Shown: positions 1-8,137, counted from the stretch's first letter. The stretch: DNA of 21,311 bases from Methanobacteriota archaeon (GCA_024860865.1 JACRDV010000069.1:1-21311), one strand, 5' to 3'. A program made the numbers and translations. The notes: a model not told the origin generated them from the sequence alone.

Positions 1-1
1 G

Positions 2-439
2 AAAAAAGGTATCAAATTGCCACCTGAAGTTGTTGATAAAGCTATCACAAATATTTCTAAAACTTATCACAGCTTAGGCGAATACTATGAAGAGACAAAA
101 AAAGAATTCAATTATATATTAGACCAACTTAACGAAGTTCATTCCTCTCTAAAATCCTTAAAAGAAGAACTTTCAAATAAAAAGGAAGAGGAAATGGAAA
201 GAGCTTTCCTTTTAAAAGCTAATAAGATTTATAGCGATGCTGTTTTTGCTTATTCTCTATATATCCAAATCTGTGCTAAGCTAGATAACACTCTCCATGA
301 TTTCGCAGGTGTTATTGGACAAGTTAAGGGGATAATAGAGATAACCAAGGGTTTTCAAAGCGAAAAAATAATTTCAATGGAAGAAATTGAAAAGATCCAA
401 CGCTCGGTAGGAGAGTTTACTTGGAGGTATATCTGGTAA
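2..439 (+). CDS. Hypothetical coiled-coil protein, C-terminal part
   Basis: The reading frame is open to the left edge of the window (KKGIK precedes the first possible TTG start at 17), so this is probably the end of a longer gene. The visible part, about 145 residues, is charged and helical. Residues rich in E/K, such as SLKSLKEELSNKKEEEMERA, predict a coiled coil, followed by a second helical stretch with more hydrophobic residues (YSDAVFAYSLYIQICAKL) and an end in GEFTWRYIW. No catalytic motif, signal peptide or clear membrane segment is seen. I do not recognise the family; a translin-like helical protein was considered but not supported. It ends 121 bases before the thiamine gene, which seems to have its own leader. 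Confidence 0.55.
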   Translation, partial: KKGIKLPPEVVDKAITNISKTYHSLGEYYEETKKEFNYILDQLNEVHSSLKSLKEELSNKKEEEMERAFLLKANKIYSDAVFAYSLYIQICAKLDNTLHDFAGVIGQVKGIIEITKGFQSEKIISMEEIEKIQRSVGEFTWRYIW

Positions 440-470
440 ACAATCGATTGTAAGAAATCTAATTCTTGAA

Positions 471-542
471 GTAATTTACTTATTTAGAATGTGCAGTCTT
501 TCTTTAGCTCATGAGTTTTACTGTGTAAATTACCAAAGAAAG
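471..542 (+). promoter_or_regulatory. Leader of thiDN with interleaved inverted repeats (possible pseudoknot)
   Basis: GTAATTTAC at 471-479 is perfectly complementary to GTAAATTAC at 525-533, and CTTTCTTT at 498-505 to AAAGAAAG at 535-542. The two pairs are interleaved (A-B-A'-B'), the layout of an H-type pseudoknot, and they lie just upstream of the GTG start at 561. No TPP riboswitch consensus is seen. Both repeats are AT-rich or low in complexity, so chance pairing is possible. Confidence 0.3.
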
Positions 543-560
543 ATCTTTTAGATAAAAAAG

Positions 561-1901
561 GTGTTTAAATTTAAAATTCCATGTGTTCTAACTATAGCCG
601 GCTCTGATAGCAGCGGAGGAGCTGGAATTCAAAATGACTTGAAAACTTTCGCTAGTTTAAACGTCCATGGCCTCTGTGCAATCACATCTATTACTGCTCA
701 AAACACAGTTGGAGTTCATGCAATATTTGATCTTCCACTTAAAATGATTGAAAAACAAATTGATGTAGTGGTCAATGATATAGGAGTCGATGCCGCAAAA
801 ACTGGGATGCTAAATCGAAAAGAGACAATCAAAATTATATCAAAAAAAATTAAACAGTATAGTATCCCAACTGTTGTTGATCCAGTGATGATAGCTGCTT
901 CAGGAGCACCCTTGCTCAGGCCAGATGCGGTAGATTTCTTAAAAAATGACCTTTTTCCAGTTGCAAAAATTGTAACTCCTAATTTGTTTGAGGCTGAAAA
1001 ACTCAGCAATATCAAAATTTTAAACTTAAATAACGCAAAGCAAGCAGCTAAAAAAATTGCACAGTTTGGGCCAGAAGCAGTTTTGATAAAAGGCGGTCAT
1101 GCCGGATTCAAAGAAGCTATCGATGTTTTATACTTTGGTAAGAAATTTTATACATTTAAAAGTGAAAGAATTGAAACAAAAAATCTACATGGTGCTGGCT
1201 GTACTTATTCAGCTGCAATTGCTGCTGAGCTTGCAAAAGGTAAAAATATAGTTGAATCAATCGCTTCTGCTAAAGGATTCATAACAAACGCTATTAAGTT
1301 TGGCCTAGAAATTGGCCATGGGCCTGGGCCAGTGAATCCGACTGCCTTCCTCCATAATGAAGCTGAAAAATATAAAATCATTCGAAATCTTAAAGAAGCC
1401 ATTATAATCCTACAAGATTGTAAAAATTTTGTTAAGCTAATTCCAGAAGTTGGAACAAACATAGCTATGGCTTTGCCCTACGCAAAAAATTTGAGCGATG
1501 TAGCTGCTATTCCAGGCAGGATTGTGCGATTTAAGGACCACATTAAAATTGTTGGCGATCCTGAGCTTGGTGGCTCGAAGCATGTTGCAACAATAGTGCT
1601 AACTGCTATGAAATTTGACCCTCTAGTTAGAGCTGCAATTAATATCCGCTACTCAGAATCAATTCTCAAAACTTGCCAACGGATGAAGCTATACATCTCA
1701 ACCTTTGACAGAACAAAAGAGCCAAAGGGAGTAGAAACTATGGAGTGGGGGACACAAGAAGCTATTAAAAATTTTAGAGGTATTCCAAGTGTAATTTACG
1801 ACCTTGGAGCAGTTGGAAAGGAACCTATGATCAGAATTCTGGGGAAGTCAGCAGTTGAAGTTGCCGGAGTTGCTGCAAAAATCGCTGAGGCTCTCAAATG
1901 A
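561..1901 (+). CDS. thiDN: Bifunctional HMP/HMP-phosphate kinase and thiamine-phosphate synthase (ThiD-ThiN fusion)
   Basis: Thiamine biosynthesis, cytoplasmic. Residues 8-260 are the ribokinase-fold ThiD domain, which phosphorylates hydroxymethylpyrimidine and then its monophosphate: TIAGSDSSGGAG at 11-22, QNTVGV at 47-52, VVDPVM at 105-110, and the anion-hole/catalytic GAGC at 211-214. After a linker (about 262-280) follows the archaeal ThiN domain (about 281-446), which joins HMP-PP to thiazole phosphate. It contains ALPYAKNLSDVAAIPGRIVR and GDPELGGSKHVA. The 446-residue length matches archaeal ThiDN fusions. The start is GTG after AAAAAAG; no strong Shine-Dalgarno is visible. The stop overlaps the next start by ATGA, so the two genes are likely cotranscribed. 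No odd residues were noted. Confidence 0.93.
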   Translation: MFKFKIPCVLTIAGSDSSGGAGIQNDLKTFASLNVHGLCAITSITAQNTVGVHAIFDLPLKMIEKQIDVVVNDIGVDAAKTGMLNRKETIKIISKKIKQYSIPTVVDPVMIAASGAPLLRPDAVDFLKNDLFPVAKIVTPNLFEAEKLSNIKILNLNNAKQAAKKIAQFGPEAVLIKGGHAGFKEAIDVLYFGKKFYTFKSERIETKNLHGAGCTYSAAIAAELAKGKNIVESIASAKGFITNAIKFGLEIGHGPGPVNPTAFLHNEAEKYKIIRNLKEAIIILQDCKNFVKLIPEVGTNIAMALPYAKNLSDVAAIPGRIVRFKDHIKIVGDPELGGSKHVATIVLTAMKFDPLVRAAINIRYSESILKTCQRMKLYISTFDRTKEPKGVETMEWGTQEAIKNFRGIPSVIYDLGAVGKEPMIRILGKSAVEVAGVAAKIAEALK

Positions 1902-2758
1902 TCTTCAAGCCGAAAAAAGTGCCTCTTTTAACCTCATATGAAGCAAATCAAATTTTAAAAACAATTGAAGAAGCCCCGACTAAACTCTCGATTTCTTTAA
2001 ATCTTGGTTTAAGCCAAAGCGAAGTTTACCTTGAAAGGGAAAAAGTTGTATTACCAAGCAGACAAACAATTGATATTTCTTCTCTTAAAAAGATGGCAAA
2101 AGAAACAAGAACTATTTTTTTTCTAGAGGATAACCAAATTTTTAAAGCTGCAGTTGCTCGCGAGCATTTTTATAAACTAGTCCCTACACAAATAGGTCAC
2201 CCACCAACTCTTGAAATTGATGGAATTCACATGCATAGAGTTAAAGATATTTTACCAGATAGGGATGCCCAAATGAAAATTGATACTATAAACCCTAGAC
2301 CAGGATCAATTGGATTGGATATAGGCACGGGTTTAGGCTATACAGCTGCTCATGCAATAAAGTCCGGAGCGGCCAAAGTTATTACAATAGAAAAGGACCT
2401 CAACATACTAGAAATCGCTCAATTAAATCCATGGTCATACGATCTTGCAAGTGAAAAAATCAAAATCATTGTTTGCGATGCAACAGTTGAAGTTGGTAAA
2501 TTTGATGATGATTTTTTCGATTTTATAATCCATGATCCTCCTAGGTTTGCATTGGCAGGTGAGCTTTATAGTGAAGAGTTCTACCAAAAACTGCATAGAG
2601 TTCTAAAAGCAAATTGCAAACTTTTTCATTATGTTGGATCTCCAGGAGCTAAATATAGAAGAAAGGATATTGTTGCTGGGGTGATGAAAAGGCTTAAAGC
2701 TGTTGGGTTTAAAGTAGAACGCAAACCTAGAGTCCTAGGAGTCTTAGCCACAAAATAG
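1898..2758 (+). CDS. SAM-dependent methyltransferase, archaeal COG2521 type
   Basis: Predicted class I methyltransferase of 286 residues. An N-terminal region (1-130) with a helix-turn-helix-like start (SYEANQILKTIEEAPTKLSIS) and small beta segments precedes the Rossmann core. Core motif I is LDIGTGLGYTA (140-150), an acidic residue that would bind the SAM ribose is in TIEKD (163-167), a CDAT segment follows (193-196), and HDPPRF (212-217) is the D-P-P-[RF] motif IV typical of enzymes that methylate exocyclic amines of nucleic acids or related substrates. This arrangement is what I know of the archaeal family COG2521; the substrate is not known. The ATG overlaps the thiDN stop by four bases, which suggests translational coupling, although no link to thiamine is apparent. 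Confidence 0.8.
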   Translation: MIFKPKKVPLLTSYEANQILKTIEEAPTKLSISLNLGLSQSEVYLEREKVVLPSRQTIDISSLKKMAKETRTIFFLEDNQIFKAAVAREHFYKLVPTQIGHPPTLEIDGIHMHRVKDILPDRDAQMKIDTINPRPGSIGLDIGTGLGYTAAHAIKSGAAKVITIEKDLNILEIAQLNPWSYDLASEKIKIIVCDATVEVGKFDDDFFDFIIHDPPRFALAGELYSEEFYQKLHRVLKANCKLFHYVGSPGAKYRRKDIVAGVMKRLKAVGFKVERKPRVLGVLATK

Positions 2759-2761
2759 GCC

Positions 2762-2786
2762 GTATTATTTATACCGATAATAATAC
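2762..2786. promoter_or_regulatory. Perfect 8-bp inverted repeat upstream of dapA
   Basis: GTATTATT (2762-2769) and AATAATAC (2779-2786) form a perfect inverted repeat with a 9-base spacer. It starts just after the methyltransferase stop and ends four bases before the dapA Shine-Dalgarno. It could be an operator for a lysine-responsive regulator or a leader hairpin. It is not a classic terminator, as no T-run follows. Confidence 0.45.
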
Positions 2787-2789
2787 TAC

Positions 2790-2796
2790 AGGAGGT
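2790..2796 (+). promoter_or_regulatory. Strong ribosome binding site of dapA
   Basis: AGGAGGT, six bases before the ATG at 2803. It is one of the few full Shine-Dalgarno sequences in the window and fixes the dapA start. Confidence 0.8.
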
Positions 2797-2802
2797 CTTC
2801 AA

Positions 2803-3684
2803 ATGCGAGTAAGTGGTGTAATACCTGCCTTAATAACTCCTTTCACTAAGAATTTTGAAATTGATGAGGAAGGCTTTCGCTCAAATATTGATTTCGTAAT
2901 TAGGGGTGGAGTAAGCGCAATTGTCCCAGTTGGAACAACTGGTGAAGCTGCTACCCTTTCCCATGAAGAACACAAAAAAGTTATTGATATAGCTATTGCT
3001 GCTGCTGGAAAAGTTCCAGTATTTGCAGGCACTGGCTCAAACAATACAGCTGAAGCGATTGAGCTGACAAAATATGCTGAAGATGCTGGCTCAGATGCCG
3101 CCCTTATGATTACTCCATATTACAATAAGCCAAATGATAGCGGTATAGTTAAACATTTTAAAGCAGTTGCTGAAGCCGTTAATATCCCAATTATTTTATA
3201 TAACATTCCAGGACGCACCGGACAAAATGTAAGGCCTGAAATTATCGCAAAGCTTGCAGAGATAGACAACATCATTGCTATTAAAGAAGCCAGCGGCGAT
3301 TTACGCCAAGTTATGAAAATCATCGAGCTATGTGGCGACAAGCTACAAGTTATATCTGGTGATGATGAACTAACTTACCCAATTATGGCATTAGGTGGAA
3401 CCGGCGTTATTTCTGTTGCTGCAAATATCATCCCCAAACAGATGTGCAAACTAGTTGATGCAATGACAAAAGGAAATTTAAAACAAGCTAAACAGCTTCA
3501 TTACAAGTATCTAAAGCTTTTTAAGACTCTTTTTTTAGAAACAAATCCTGTACCAGTCAAAGAAGCTATGAATATGATGGGTTTGGCAGCAGGCCCAACT
3601 AGACTTCCTCTTGGTCCGATGTCAGAGGAGAACAGAAAAACCTTGAAAGCTGTTTTAGAGAGCTATGGCTTGCTAAAAAGGTGA
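2803..3684 (+). CDS. dapA: 4-hydroxy-tetrahydrodipicolinate synthase
   Basis: Condenses pyruvate with aspartate semialdehyde, the first committed step of the diaminopimelate route to lysine; cytoplasmic TIM barrel. Length is 293 residues, normal for DapA. Signature 1 is VGTTGEAATL (43-52) with the Thr pair that relays protons. Tyr133 (ILYNIPGRTG, 131-140) and the Schiff-base Lys161 (AIKEASGD, 159-166) are present, and ISGDDE (about 185) closes the site. The start is fixed by AGGAGGT. The stop is followed after four bases by the dapB start, so dapA and dapB form an operon. An inverted repeat at 2762-2786 may control it. N-acetylneuraminate lyase or other family members are possible by fold, but the neighbours dapB and asd make DapA secure. 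Confidence 0.96.
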   Translation: MRVSGVIPALITPFTKNFEIDEEGFRSNIDFVIRGGVSAIVPVGTTGEAATLSHEEHKKVIDIAIAAAGKVPVFAGTGSNNTAEAIELTKYAEDAGSDAALMITPYYNKPNDSGIVKHFKAVAEAVNIPIILYNIPGRTGQNVRPEIIAKLAEIDNIIAIKEASGDLRQVMKIIELCGDKLQVISGDDELTYPIMALGGTGVISVAANIIPKQMCKLVDAMTKGNLKQAKQLHYKYLKLFKTLFLETNPVPVKEAMNMMGLAAGPTRLPLGPMSEENRKTLKAVLESYGLLKR

Positions 3685-3688
3685 AATT

Positions 3689-4510
3689 TTGATTAATGTC
3701 GCAGTTGGTGGAGCCCACGGCAGAATGGGCGGCCAAGTTGTTTCACTCGTAACTCAACAGCCAGATATGAAATTGGTTGGGGCAATTGAATCGCCAAACA
3801 GCCCGAAGCTTAGACTTGATATTGGAGAGGTCATCGGTGTTGGAAAAATTGGAGTCCCTATATCTAGTGCTGAAAAAATTCATGATATTTTAGTCAATTC
3901 CAATGCCGACGTATATGTCGACTTTACAACTGCTGCAGCTGCAACTAAAAATGCAAAGGCTGCTGCCGAAGCCAGAACCGATTTGGTGATCGGCACAACC
4001 GGTTTTTCGCCTGAGCAATTGAAAGAAATTGAGGAAGCAATTAAAAAAAATCAAATTTCTGCCGTAATTTCACCAAACATGGCAGTAGGGGTTAATGTAT
4101 TCTTTAAAATTGTTGAAGAAGCTGCGAAGATATTGAGAGATTATGATATTGAAATAATTGAAGTCCATCATAAATATAAGACCGATGCTCCAAGTGGCAC
4201 TGCAAAGAAAGTTGGTGAAATAATTACGAAAGCGCTTGGGTATGATTTAAACAAAGTTAGCACTTATGGTAGAAAAGGAATCACCGGCGAAAGAAAACCA
4301 GAAGAAATTGGATTTCATGCGATTAGAGCGGGTGATATAGTGGGGGATCACACTGTTTTGTTCGCTGGTCCAGGAGAACGTATTGAAATAATCCATCGCG
4401 CCCATAGTCGCCTTGCATTTGCCCATGGAACAATGAAAGCAATCCGTTTTGTATATGGACAAGCTGAGCCAGGTAAAATTTATAGCTCACGCGAAGTACT
4501 TAATCTTTAA
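3689..4510 (+). CDS. dapB: 4-hydroxy-tetrahydrodipicolinate reductase
   Basis: NAD(P)H-dependent second step of the diaminopimelate lysine route. The 273-residue protein starts at a TTG directly before INVAVGGAHGRMG, the dinucleotide-binding Gly loop (residues 2-14). IGTTGFSPEQ (101-110) is the conserved nucleotide/substrate segment. The catalytic signature EVHHKYKTDAPSGTA (158-172) has the His pair at 160-161, Lys164 and the DAPSGTA substrate loop, all as in known DapB. No better start lies near, and the Rossmann strand begins at residue 2. It follows dapA by four bases and precedes a ferredoxin gene by 43 bases. Confidence 0.96.
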   Translation: MINVAVGGAHGRMGGQVVSLVTQQPDMKLVGAIESPNSPKLRLDIGEVIGVGKIGVPISSAEKIHDILVNSNADVYVDFTTAAAATKNAKAAAEARTDLVIGTTGFSPEQLKEIEEAIKKNQISAVISPNMAVGVNVFFKIVEEAAKILRDYDIEIIEVHHKYKTDAPSGTAKKVGEIITKALGYDLNKVSTYGRKGITGERKPEEIGFHAIRAGDIVGDHTVLFAGPGERIEIIHRAHSRLAFAHGTMKAIRFVYGQAEPGKIYSSREVLNL

Positions 4511-4553
4511 TCAACAAAAAGTATCACAGCAATATCTCAATAAGGCAAAGCTA

Positions 4554-4736
4554 ATGGCGACAATAAAAATCGATGTGGCCAAATGCGATAGATGTAAAAC
4601 TTGTGTGGAAATATGCCCGGCTAGCATTTTTGAGCTTCATAATAAAGAATTAAATGTAGTTAATTCTCAAGATTGCATAGAATGCTATGCATGTGAGGAA
4701 GAATGCCCTCAAAGTGCAATTCAAGTCATTATATAA
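4554..4736 (+). CDS. Small 2[4Fe-4S] ferredoxin
   Basis: A 60-residue protein with two cluster motifs, CDRCKTCVEICP and CIECYACEEECP, each CxxCxxCxxxCP, so two [4Fe-4S] clusters are expected. The frame stays open upstream into dapB, but homology starts at the ATG at 4554 (MATIKIDVAKCD), so this start is chosen. It sits inside the lysine cluster between dapB and asd. From memory, some methanogens place a ferredoxin beside these genes. Its redox partner is unknown. None of the enzymes encoded next to it needs a ferredoxin by classical biochemistry, so it may serve a downstream step or simply be carried along. The Shine-Dalgarno is weak (AAGG about eight bases upstream). Confidence 0.9.
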   Translation: MATIKIDVAKCDRCKTCVEICPASIFELHNKELNVVNSQDCIECYACEEECPQSAIQVII

Positions 4737-4765
4737 ATATCTCGACAGCCAGAGGTTAAATTTTC

Positions 4766-5848
4766 ATGAAAAAAATTAAAGTTGGAGTTTTAGGCGCCAC
4801 AGGTATGGTTGGCCAACGTTTTATTCAGCTGTTAAGCAATCATCCTTGGTTTGATTTATCAGTTTTAACAGCTTCAGCACGCTCTGCTGGCAAAAAGTAT
4901 CGCGAAGTTGCAAAGTGGTACTTAGAAACTCCAATGCCTGAAGAAGTTGCTGAGATGACAGTTGTTGATACAGCTCCAGATGCAGTAAAAAAGGCAGGAG
5001 GTACTGAAATAGCATTTTCAGCACTGCCGGCAGAAATAGCAGATGTTGCAGAACCAGAATTTGCAAAAGCTGGTTATATTGTTGCTAGCAATGCAAGCAG
5101 TTTTAGAATGGAAAAAGATGTGCCGCTTATAATTCCAGAAGTAAATCATGATCATTTAGAGCTAATTAAAGTCCAACAGAAAAATAGAGGTTGGAGTGGT
5201 TTTATCATTACCAATCCCAACTGCTCGACTATCAATCTAGTAATATCACTGAAGCCTTTGTTTGACGAGTTTGGCATAAAAGCTGTTATAGTTTCGACTA
5301 TGCAAGCACTTTCTGGAGCAGGTTATGAAGGAGTTCCTTCAATGGCTATCCTTGATAATATACTCCCATACATCTCTCATGAAGAAGAAAAAATCCAAAC
5401 TGAAACTCTAAAGCTTTTGGGAACCTATAGAGAGGGGCAAATACAGCCTGCTAATATCAAAATTAGCGCAAGTTGTAACAGAGTCTTTGTGTTGGATGGA
5501 CATCTTGAGACAGTGTTCGTTGAGCTTAAAAGACCTGCAAAAATTGATGAAGTTAAAAAAGCCTTTCAAAACTTCAATGCATTGCCTCAAAAACTTAAAC
5601 TTCCTACTGCCCCAATACCTCCAATTGTTGTTAGAGAAGAAATTGACCGCCCTCAGCCAAGGTTAGACAGAGATGCTGGAAAAGGGATGGCTGTTGTAGT
5701 TGGTAGAATTAGAAAAGATGCCGTTTTTGATGAGGGAATTAAATATTTAGCACTAGGGCATAATACCATAAGGGGTGCTGCAGGAGCATCTGTCCTAAAT
5801 GCCGAGCTTTTGGTCAAACAATATTGGAAGGCAGCGCAAACTATATGA
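4766..5848 (+). CDS. asd: Aspartate-semialdehyde dehydrogenase, archaeal/fungal type
   Basis: NADP-dependent reduction of aspartyl phosphate to aspartate semialdehyde, which feeds lysine, threonine and methionine synthesis. Length is 360 residues. The N-terminal Gly loop is [13 protein letters not shown] (7-19). The catalytic Cys153 lies in [10 protein letters not shown] (149-158), [10 protein letters not shown] (181-190) follows, and Arg239 and His246 lie in [11 protein letters not shown], where the catalytic His is expected. The GATGMVGQ start and the long [19 protein letters not shown] segment mark the archaeal/fungal branch rather than the bacterial one. The gene starts 29 bases after the ferredoxin and probably shares its transcript. 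It supplies the substrate of the DapA encoded upstream. Confidence 0.95.
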   Translation: MKKIKVGVLGATGMVGQRFIQLLSNHPWFDLSVLTASARSAGKKYREVAKWYLETPMPEEVAEMTVVDTAPDAVKKAGGTEIAFSALPAEIADVAEPEFAKAGYIVASNASSFRMEKDVPLIIPEVNHDHLELIKVQQKNRGWSGFIITNPNCSTINLVISLKPLFDEFGIKAVIVSTMQALSGAGYEGVPSMAILDNILPYISHEEEKIQTETLKLLGTYREGQIQPANIKISASCNRVFVLDGHLETVFVELKRPAKIDEVKKAFQNFNALPQKLKLPTAPIPPIVVREEIDRPQPRLDRDAGKGMAVVVGRIRKDAVFDEGIKYLALGHNTIRGAAGASVLNAELLVKQYWKAAQTI

Positions 5849-5908
5849 ATATGGTAGCTCTTGTCCTATTTGGAGCAAAATCTTTCAGTGAACCTTGGAG
5901 GTGCTTAA

Positions 5909-6193
5909 ATGGCTGAAATGGCTGACGAAAATGTCGTCTACGTTGGAAGCAAAGCTGTTATGAACTATGTGCTCGCGGTTGTGACGCAATTTAACAACAA
6001 CGCGAAAGATGTCGTATTAAAAGCCCGCGGCCGCGCGATTTCTCGAGCTGTTGATGTGGCAGAAATAGTACGCAACCGCTTTATGCCAGATATTGACGTC
6101 AAAAACATCGGCATTAGCACAGAAGAGATTGCGACTGAAGAAGGAAACAAAATAAACGTTTCAGCGATTGAAATTAGCTTAGCAAAGAAGTAG
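5909..6193 (+). CDS. albA: Alba family DNA/RNA-binding chromatin protein
   Basis: A 94-residue archaeal chromatin protein that binds DNA and RNA as a dimer. The sequence begins [21 protein letters not shown] (residues 8-28), matching the Alba GKKPVMNYV segment, but with Ser in place of the first Lys of the pair; the remaining Lys15 would be the DNA-contacting, regulated residue. [20 protein letters not shown] (38-57) is the conserved central helix. GGAGGTG sits five bases before the ATG. A second ATG three codons later is possible. Codons here are more GC-rich than in the neighbours (AACAAC, CGCGGCCGCGCG), which fits high expression. A hairpin and T-run follow directly. Confidence 0.95.
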   Translation: MAEMADENVVYVGSKAVMNYVLAVVTQFNNNAKDVVLKARGRAISRAVDVAEIVRNRFMPDIDVKNIGISTEEIATEEGNKINVSAIEISLAKK

Positions 6194-6235
6194 CCCATTT
6201 TTGGGTTTCTTCCTAAAATTTTTTATTTTTATTAG
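6194..6235 (+). terminator. Terminator after alba
   Basis: CCCA-TTTT-TGGG hairpin (6194-6205) starting one base after the Alba stop, then T-rich runs at about 6206-6210 and 6219-6231. T-runs alone terminate archaeal RNA polymerase; the hairpin supports the call. Confidence 0.65.
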
Positions 6236-6250
6236 TTTCTATTAGGTTAT

Positions 6251-7258
6251 ATGCTAACTATTGGTATCGAGCACGGAACTACTAAGATTGCTTTTGCTGT
6301 TCTTAAGGATAGCAAGTTGCATAACTTTTTCTCTTTAGATAGAAAGCTGCTCGCCCAAAAGCAAGTTTCAGTCATAGACACGCTCAAGCGCGTGTTGCCC
6401 CAAAAACTTTCTGAGGTAAAGATGATCGGAATTAGTTATTCCATGGGTGATGCTCTAACTGAAATTACTCCAATTCAAAAAGTCAAAAATCGAGGAATCT
6501 TATCAACTGGTGGTACAGGAGAATTTATTGGCGGAGGAACTCAAGTTTTCGATGAAATAAGTAGTTCCGGATTGCCAGCTGTTGTGATTCCAGGCATTCA
6601 CCGCAATTTACCATGTCTAGATCCTAGATTTAGAGCAGCTTATTCCCACCATGGCGGCGCAGATAAAGTTGGAACAGCATATGAAGGATATCTCTACTCT
6701 CAATCTATTCTCAAAAAACAAGTTCAAAATTTGATTATTTCGGACATTAGTTCTGGCACTGTAACAATCCTAATTAAAGATGGAAAAATTCATGGCGCAA
6801 TAGATGCTTGCTTAGGCGCAATGGGGCTTTACTACGGTCCACTTGATTTAGAAATGATTAGAAAAATTGACAACAGAGAGTTAACTGCAAATGAAGCTTT
6901 TACTTTTAGTGGAGCTAGAAAAGTTGCTTGCATAAAAGAAAAAGAAGAAATAATTCAAGCTGCAATTAATGGCGACCCTAAAGCCCAACTAGCCTTTGAA
7001 ACATTAATTATGGCTGTTACAATGGAAATTGCTGGAATTTCCTCACTAGTAGATAAGCTCGATTGTATTATAATAACTGGGTCAATTGGGGCTATGGAAT
7101 CGCCAATAAATATTTTCGAAAAAATAAAACAACAGACTTCAAAACTTGGTCCAGTATTAAAAATGGATGAAACTTCAACAGCAATCGGCTGTGCGAAAAT
7201 TGCGCAAGCTGTAGTTGAGGGAGCAAAAGAAATTCTTGGAATTAAAGTTACCCTCTAA
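6251..7258 (+). CDS. Methanogenesis marker protein 12-like protein (ASKHA fold)
   Basis: A 335-residue protein that begins LTIGIEHGTTKIAF (2-15), a phosphate-1 loop of the actin/sugar kinase/Hsp70 fold. Further blocks that I recall from methanogenesis marker protein 12 are ISYSMGDAL (57-65), NRGILSTGGTGEFIGGGTQV and VVIPGIHRNLPCLDPRFRAAYSHHG. Near the C-terminus IIITGSIGAMESPINIF and TSTAIGCAKIA match the second half of the fold. The function is unknown; the family was defined by its near restriction to methanogens. Its presence hints at a methanogen or a relative that kept some of these genes, but no other methanogenesis gene is in the window. A T-rich tract (TTTTTTATTTTTATTAG) precedes it, so it may have its own promoter and a very short leader. 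Confidence 0.72.
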   Translation: MLTIGIEHGTTKIAFAVLKDSKLHNFFSLDRKLLAQKQVSVIDTLKRVLPQKLSEVKMIGISYSMGDALTEITPIQKVKNRGILSTGGTGEFIGGGTQVFDEISSSGLPAVVIPGIHRNLPCLDPRFRAAYSHHGGADKVGTAYEGYLYSQSILKKQVQNLIISDISSGTVTILIKDGKIHGAIDACLGAMGLYYGPLDLEMIRKIDNRELTANEAFTFSGARKVACIKEKEEIIQAAINGDPKAQLAFETLIMAVTMEIAGISSLVDKLDCIIITGSIGAMESPINIFEKIKQQTSKLGPVLKMDETSTAIGCAKIAQAVVEGAKEILGIKVTL

Positions 7259-7306
7259 AACACGCTAAAAAAATAGATAAAACTAAATAAAATTAAAGGA
7301 TCTCTT

Positions 7307-8095
7307 ATGCCTTACCTGTCTATAAAAGATGCCCGAATATACTATCAATCTAAAGGTGAAGGCAACCCAATAGTATTTTTGCACTGCTGGACTTGCAATC
7401 GATTATTTTGGAAATACCAAATTGAAAAATTTTCCTCACAATATAAATGCATTGCATTAGATTTTCCAGGACATGGTAAATCTGAGCCTGCTAAAAAGTA
7501 TGCGCCTGAGTTCTTATCGGAGATAGTTTACGAACTAATTGCAAAAATTATCAGTAAAAATCAAAAAATCATTCTCGTGGGCCACAGCCTTGGAGGAGTT
7601 GTGGCATTGCAACATGTCCTAGATCACAAAGATAATGTAAAAGGGTTGATTCTTGTTGATACCACCGCCCGACTAAATCAACCCACATTGCGAACTTTAT
7701 CCTCTCTTTTCGCACTAACCGACTACAGCACGTTTATTCCGAATAGAAGGATGGTGGCACATGTCACAACTCACCCGCTCTCGGATGTAAAAATTAAAGA
7801 CTTTATTAAAGACCAAATTGCTAAAGTTCCAAGTTTTGTTATAGCCCAAGTATGGAAAGATATGATAAATTTTGATGTTGCTCATAAACTACGTGAAATT
7901 AAAGTTCCTACCTTGATTATTGTGGGCGATTTAGATGTGATTACAGGAATAAAGGATGCTGTCTTTTTGCACTTATCAATTAAAAACTCAAAACTACGAA
8001 TCGTACCAAGATCAGGCCATATGACGATTCTTGAGCAACCAGAAAAATTTAACAGTTATATGTTGGAATTTTTGCAAAAAATTAATGAACTTTAG
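7307..8095 (+). CDS. Alpha/beta hydrolase
   Basis: A 262-residue cytoplasmic alpha/beta-hydrolase. The oxyanion region is FLHCWTCN (24-31), with Cys at the usual Gly position. The nucleophile elbow GHSLGG (92-97) places Ser94, the acid is likely the Asp in VGDLDVITG, and the His is in SGHMTILEQPEKF near the end; the triad looks complete. AAAGGA lies six bases before the ATG. No signal peptide is seen, so an intracellular ester substrate is likely. It lies next to the PHA synthase gene, convergent with it, so an intracellular PHA or hydroxyacyl-ester hydrolase is a fair guess, but the sequence resembles general esterases/haloperoxidases and the substrate is not shown. Confidence 0.85.
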   Translation: MPYLSIKDARIYYQSKGEGNPIVFLHCWTCNRLFWKYQIEKFSSQYKCIALDFPGHGKSEPAKKYAPEFLSEIVYELIAKIISKNQKIILVGHSLGGVVALQHVLDHKDNVKGLILVDTTARLNQPTLRTLSSLFALTDYSTFIPNRRMVAHVTTHPLSDVKIKDFIKDQIAKVPSFVIAQVWKDMINFDVAHKLREIKVPTLIIVGDLDVITGIKDAVFLHLSIKNSKLRIVPRSGHMTILEQPEKFNSYMLEFLQKINEL

Positions 8096-8104
8096 AGAAA
8101 TTTA

Positions 8105-8137
8105 GTTTACCAAGGTAAACCTTCTGTTGCAATTTTT
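8105..8137. terminator. Hairpin between convergent hydrolase and phaC
   Basis: GTTTACC (8105-8111) and GGTAAAC (8114-8120) form a perfect inverted repeat, then a T-run at 8132-8137. It lies between the ends of two convergent genes and could stop transcription from the plus side; a bidirectional role is possible. Confidence 0.5.

Noticed and set aside
440-560. TPP riboswitch upstream of thiDN
   Set aside because: The conserved CUGAGA and related aptamer segments are not present.
4449-4553. N-terminal extension of the ferredoxin frame into dapB
   Set aside because: The frame is open, but it overlaps dapB and has no ferredoxin homology; the ATG at 4554 starts the conserved domain.
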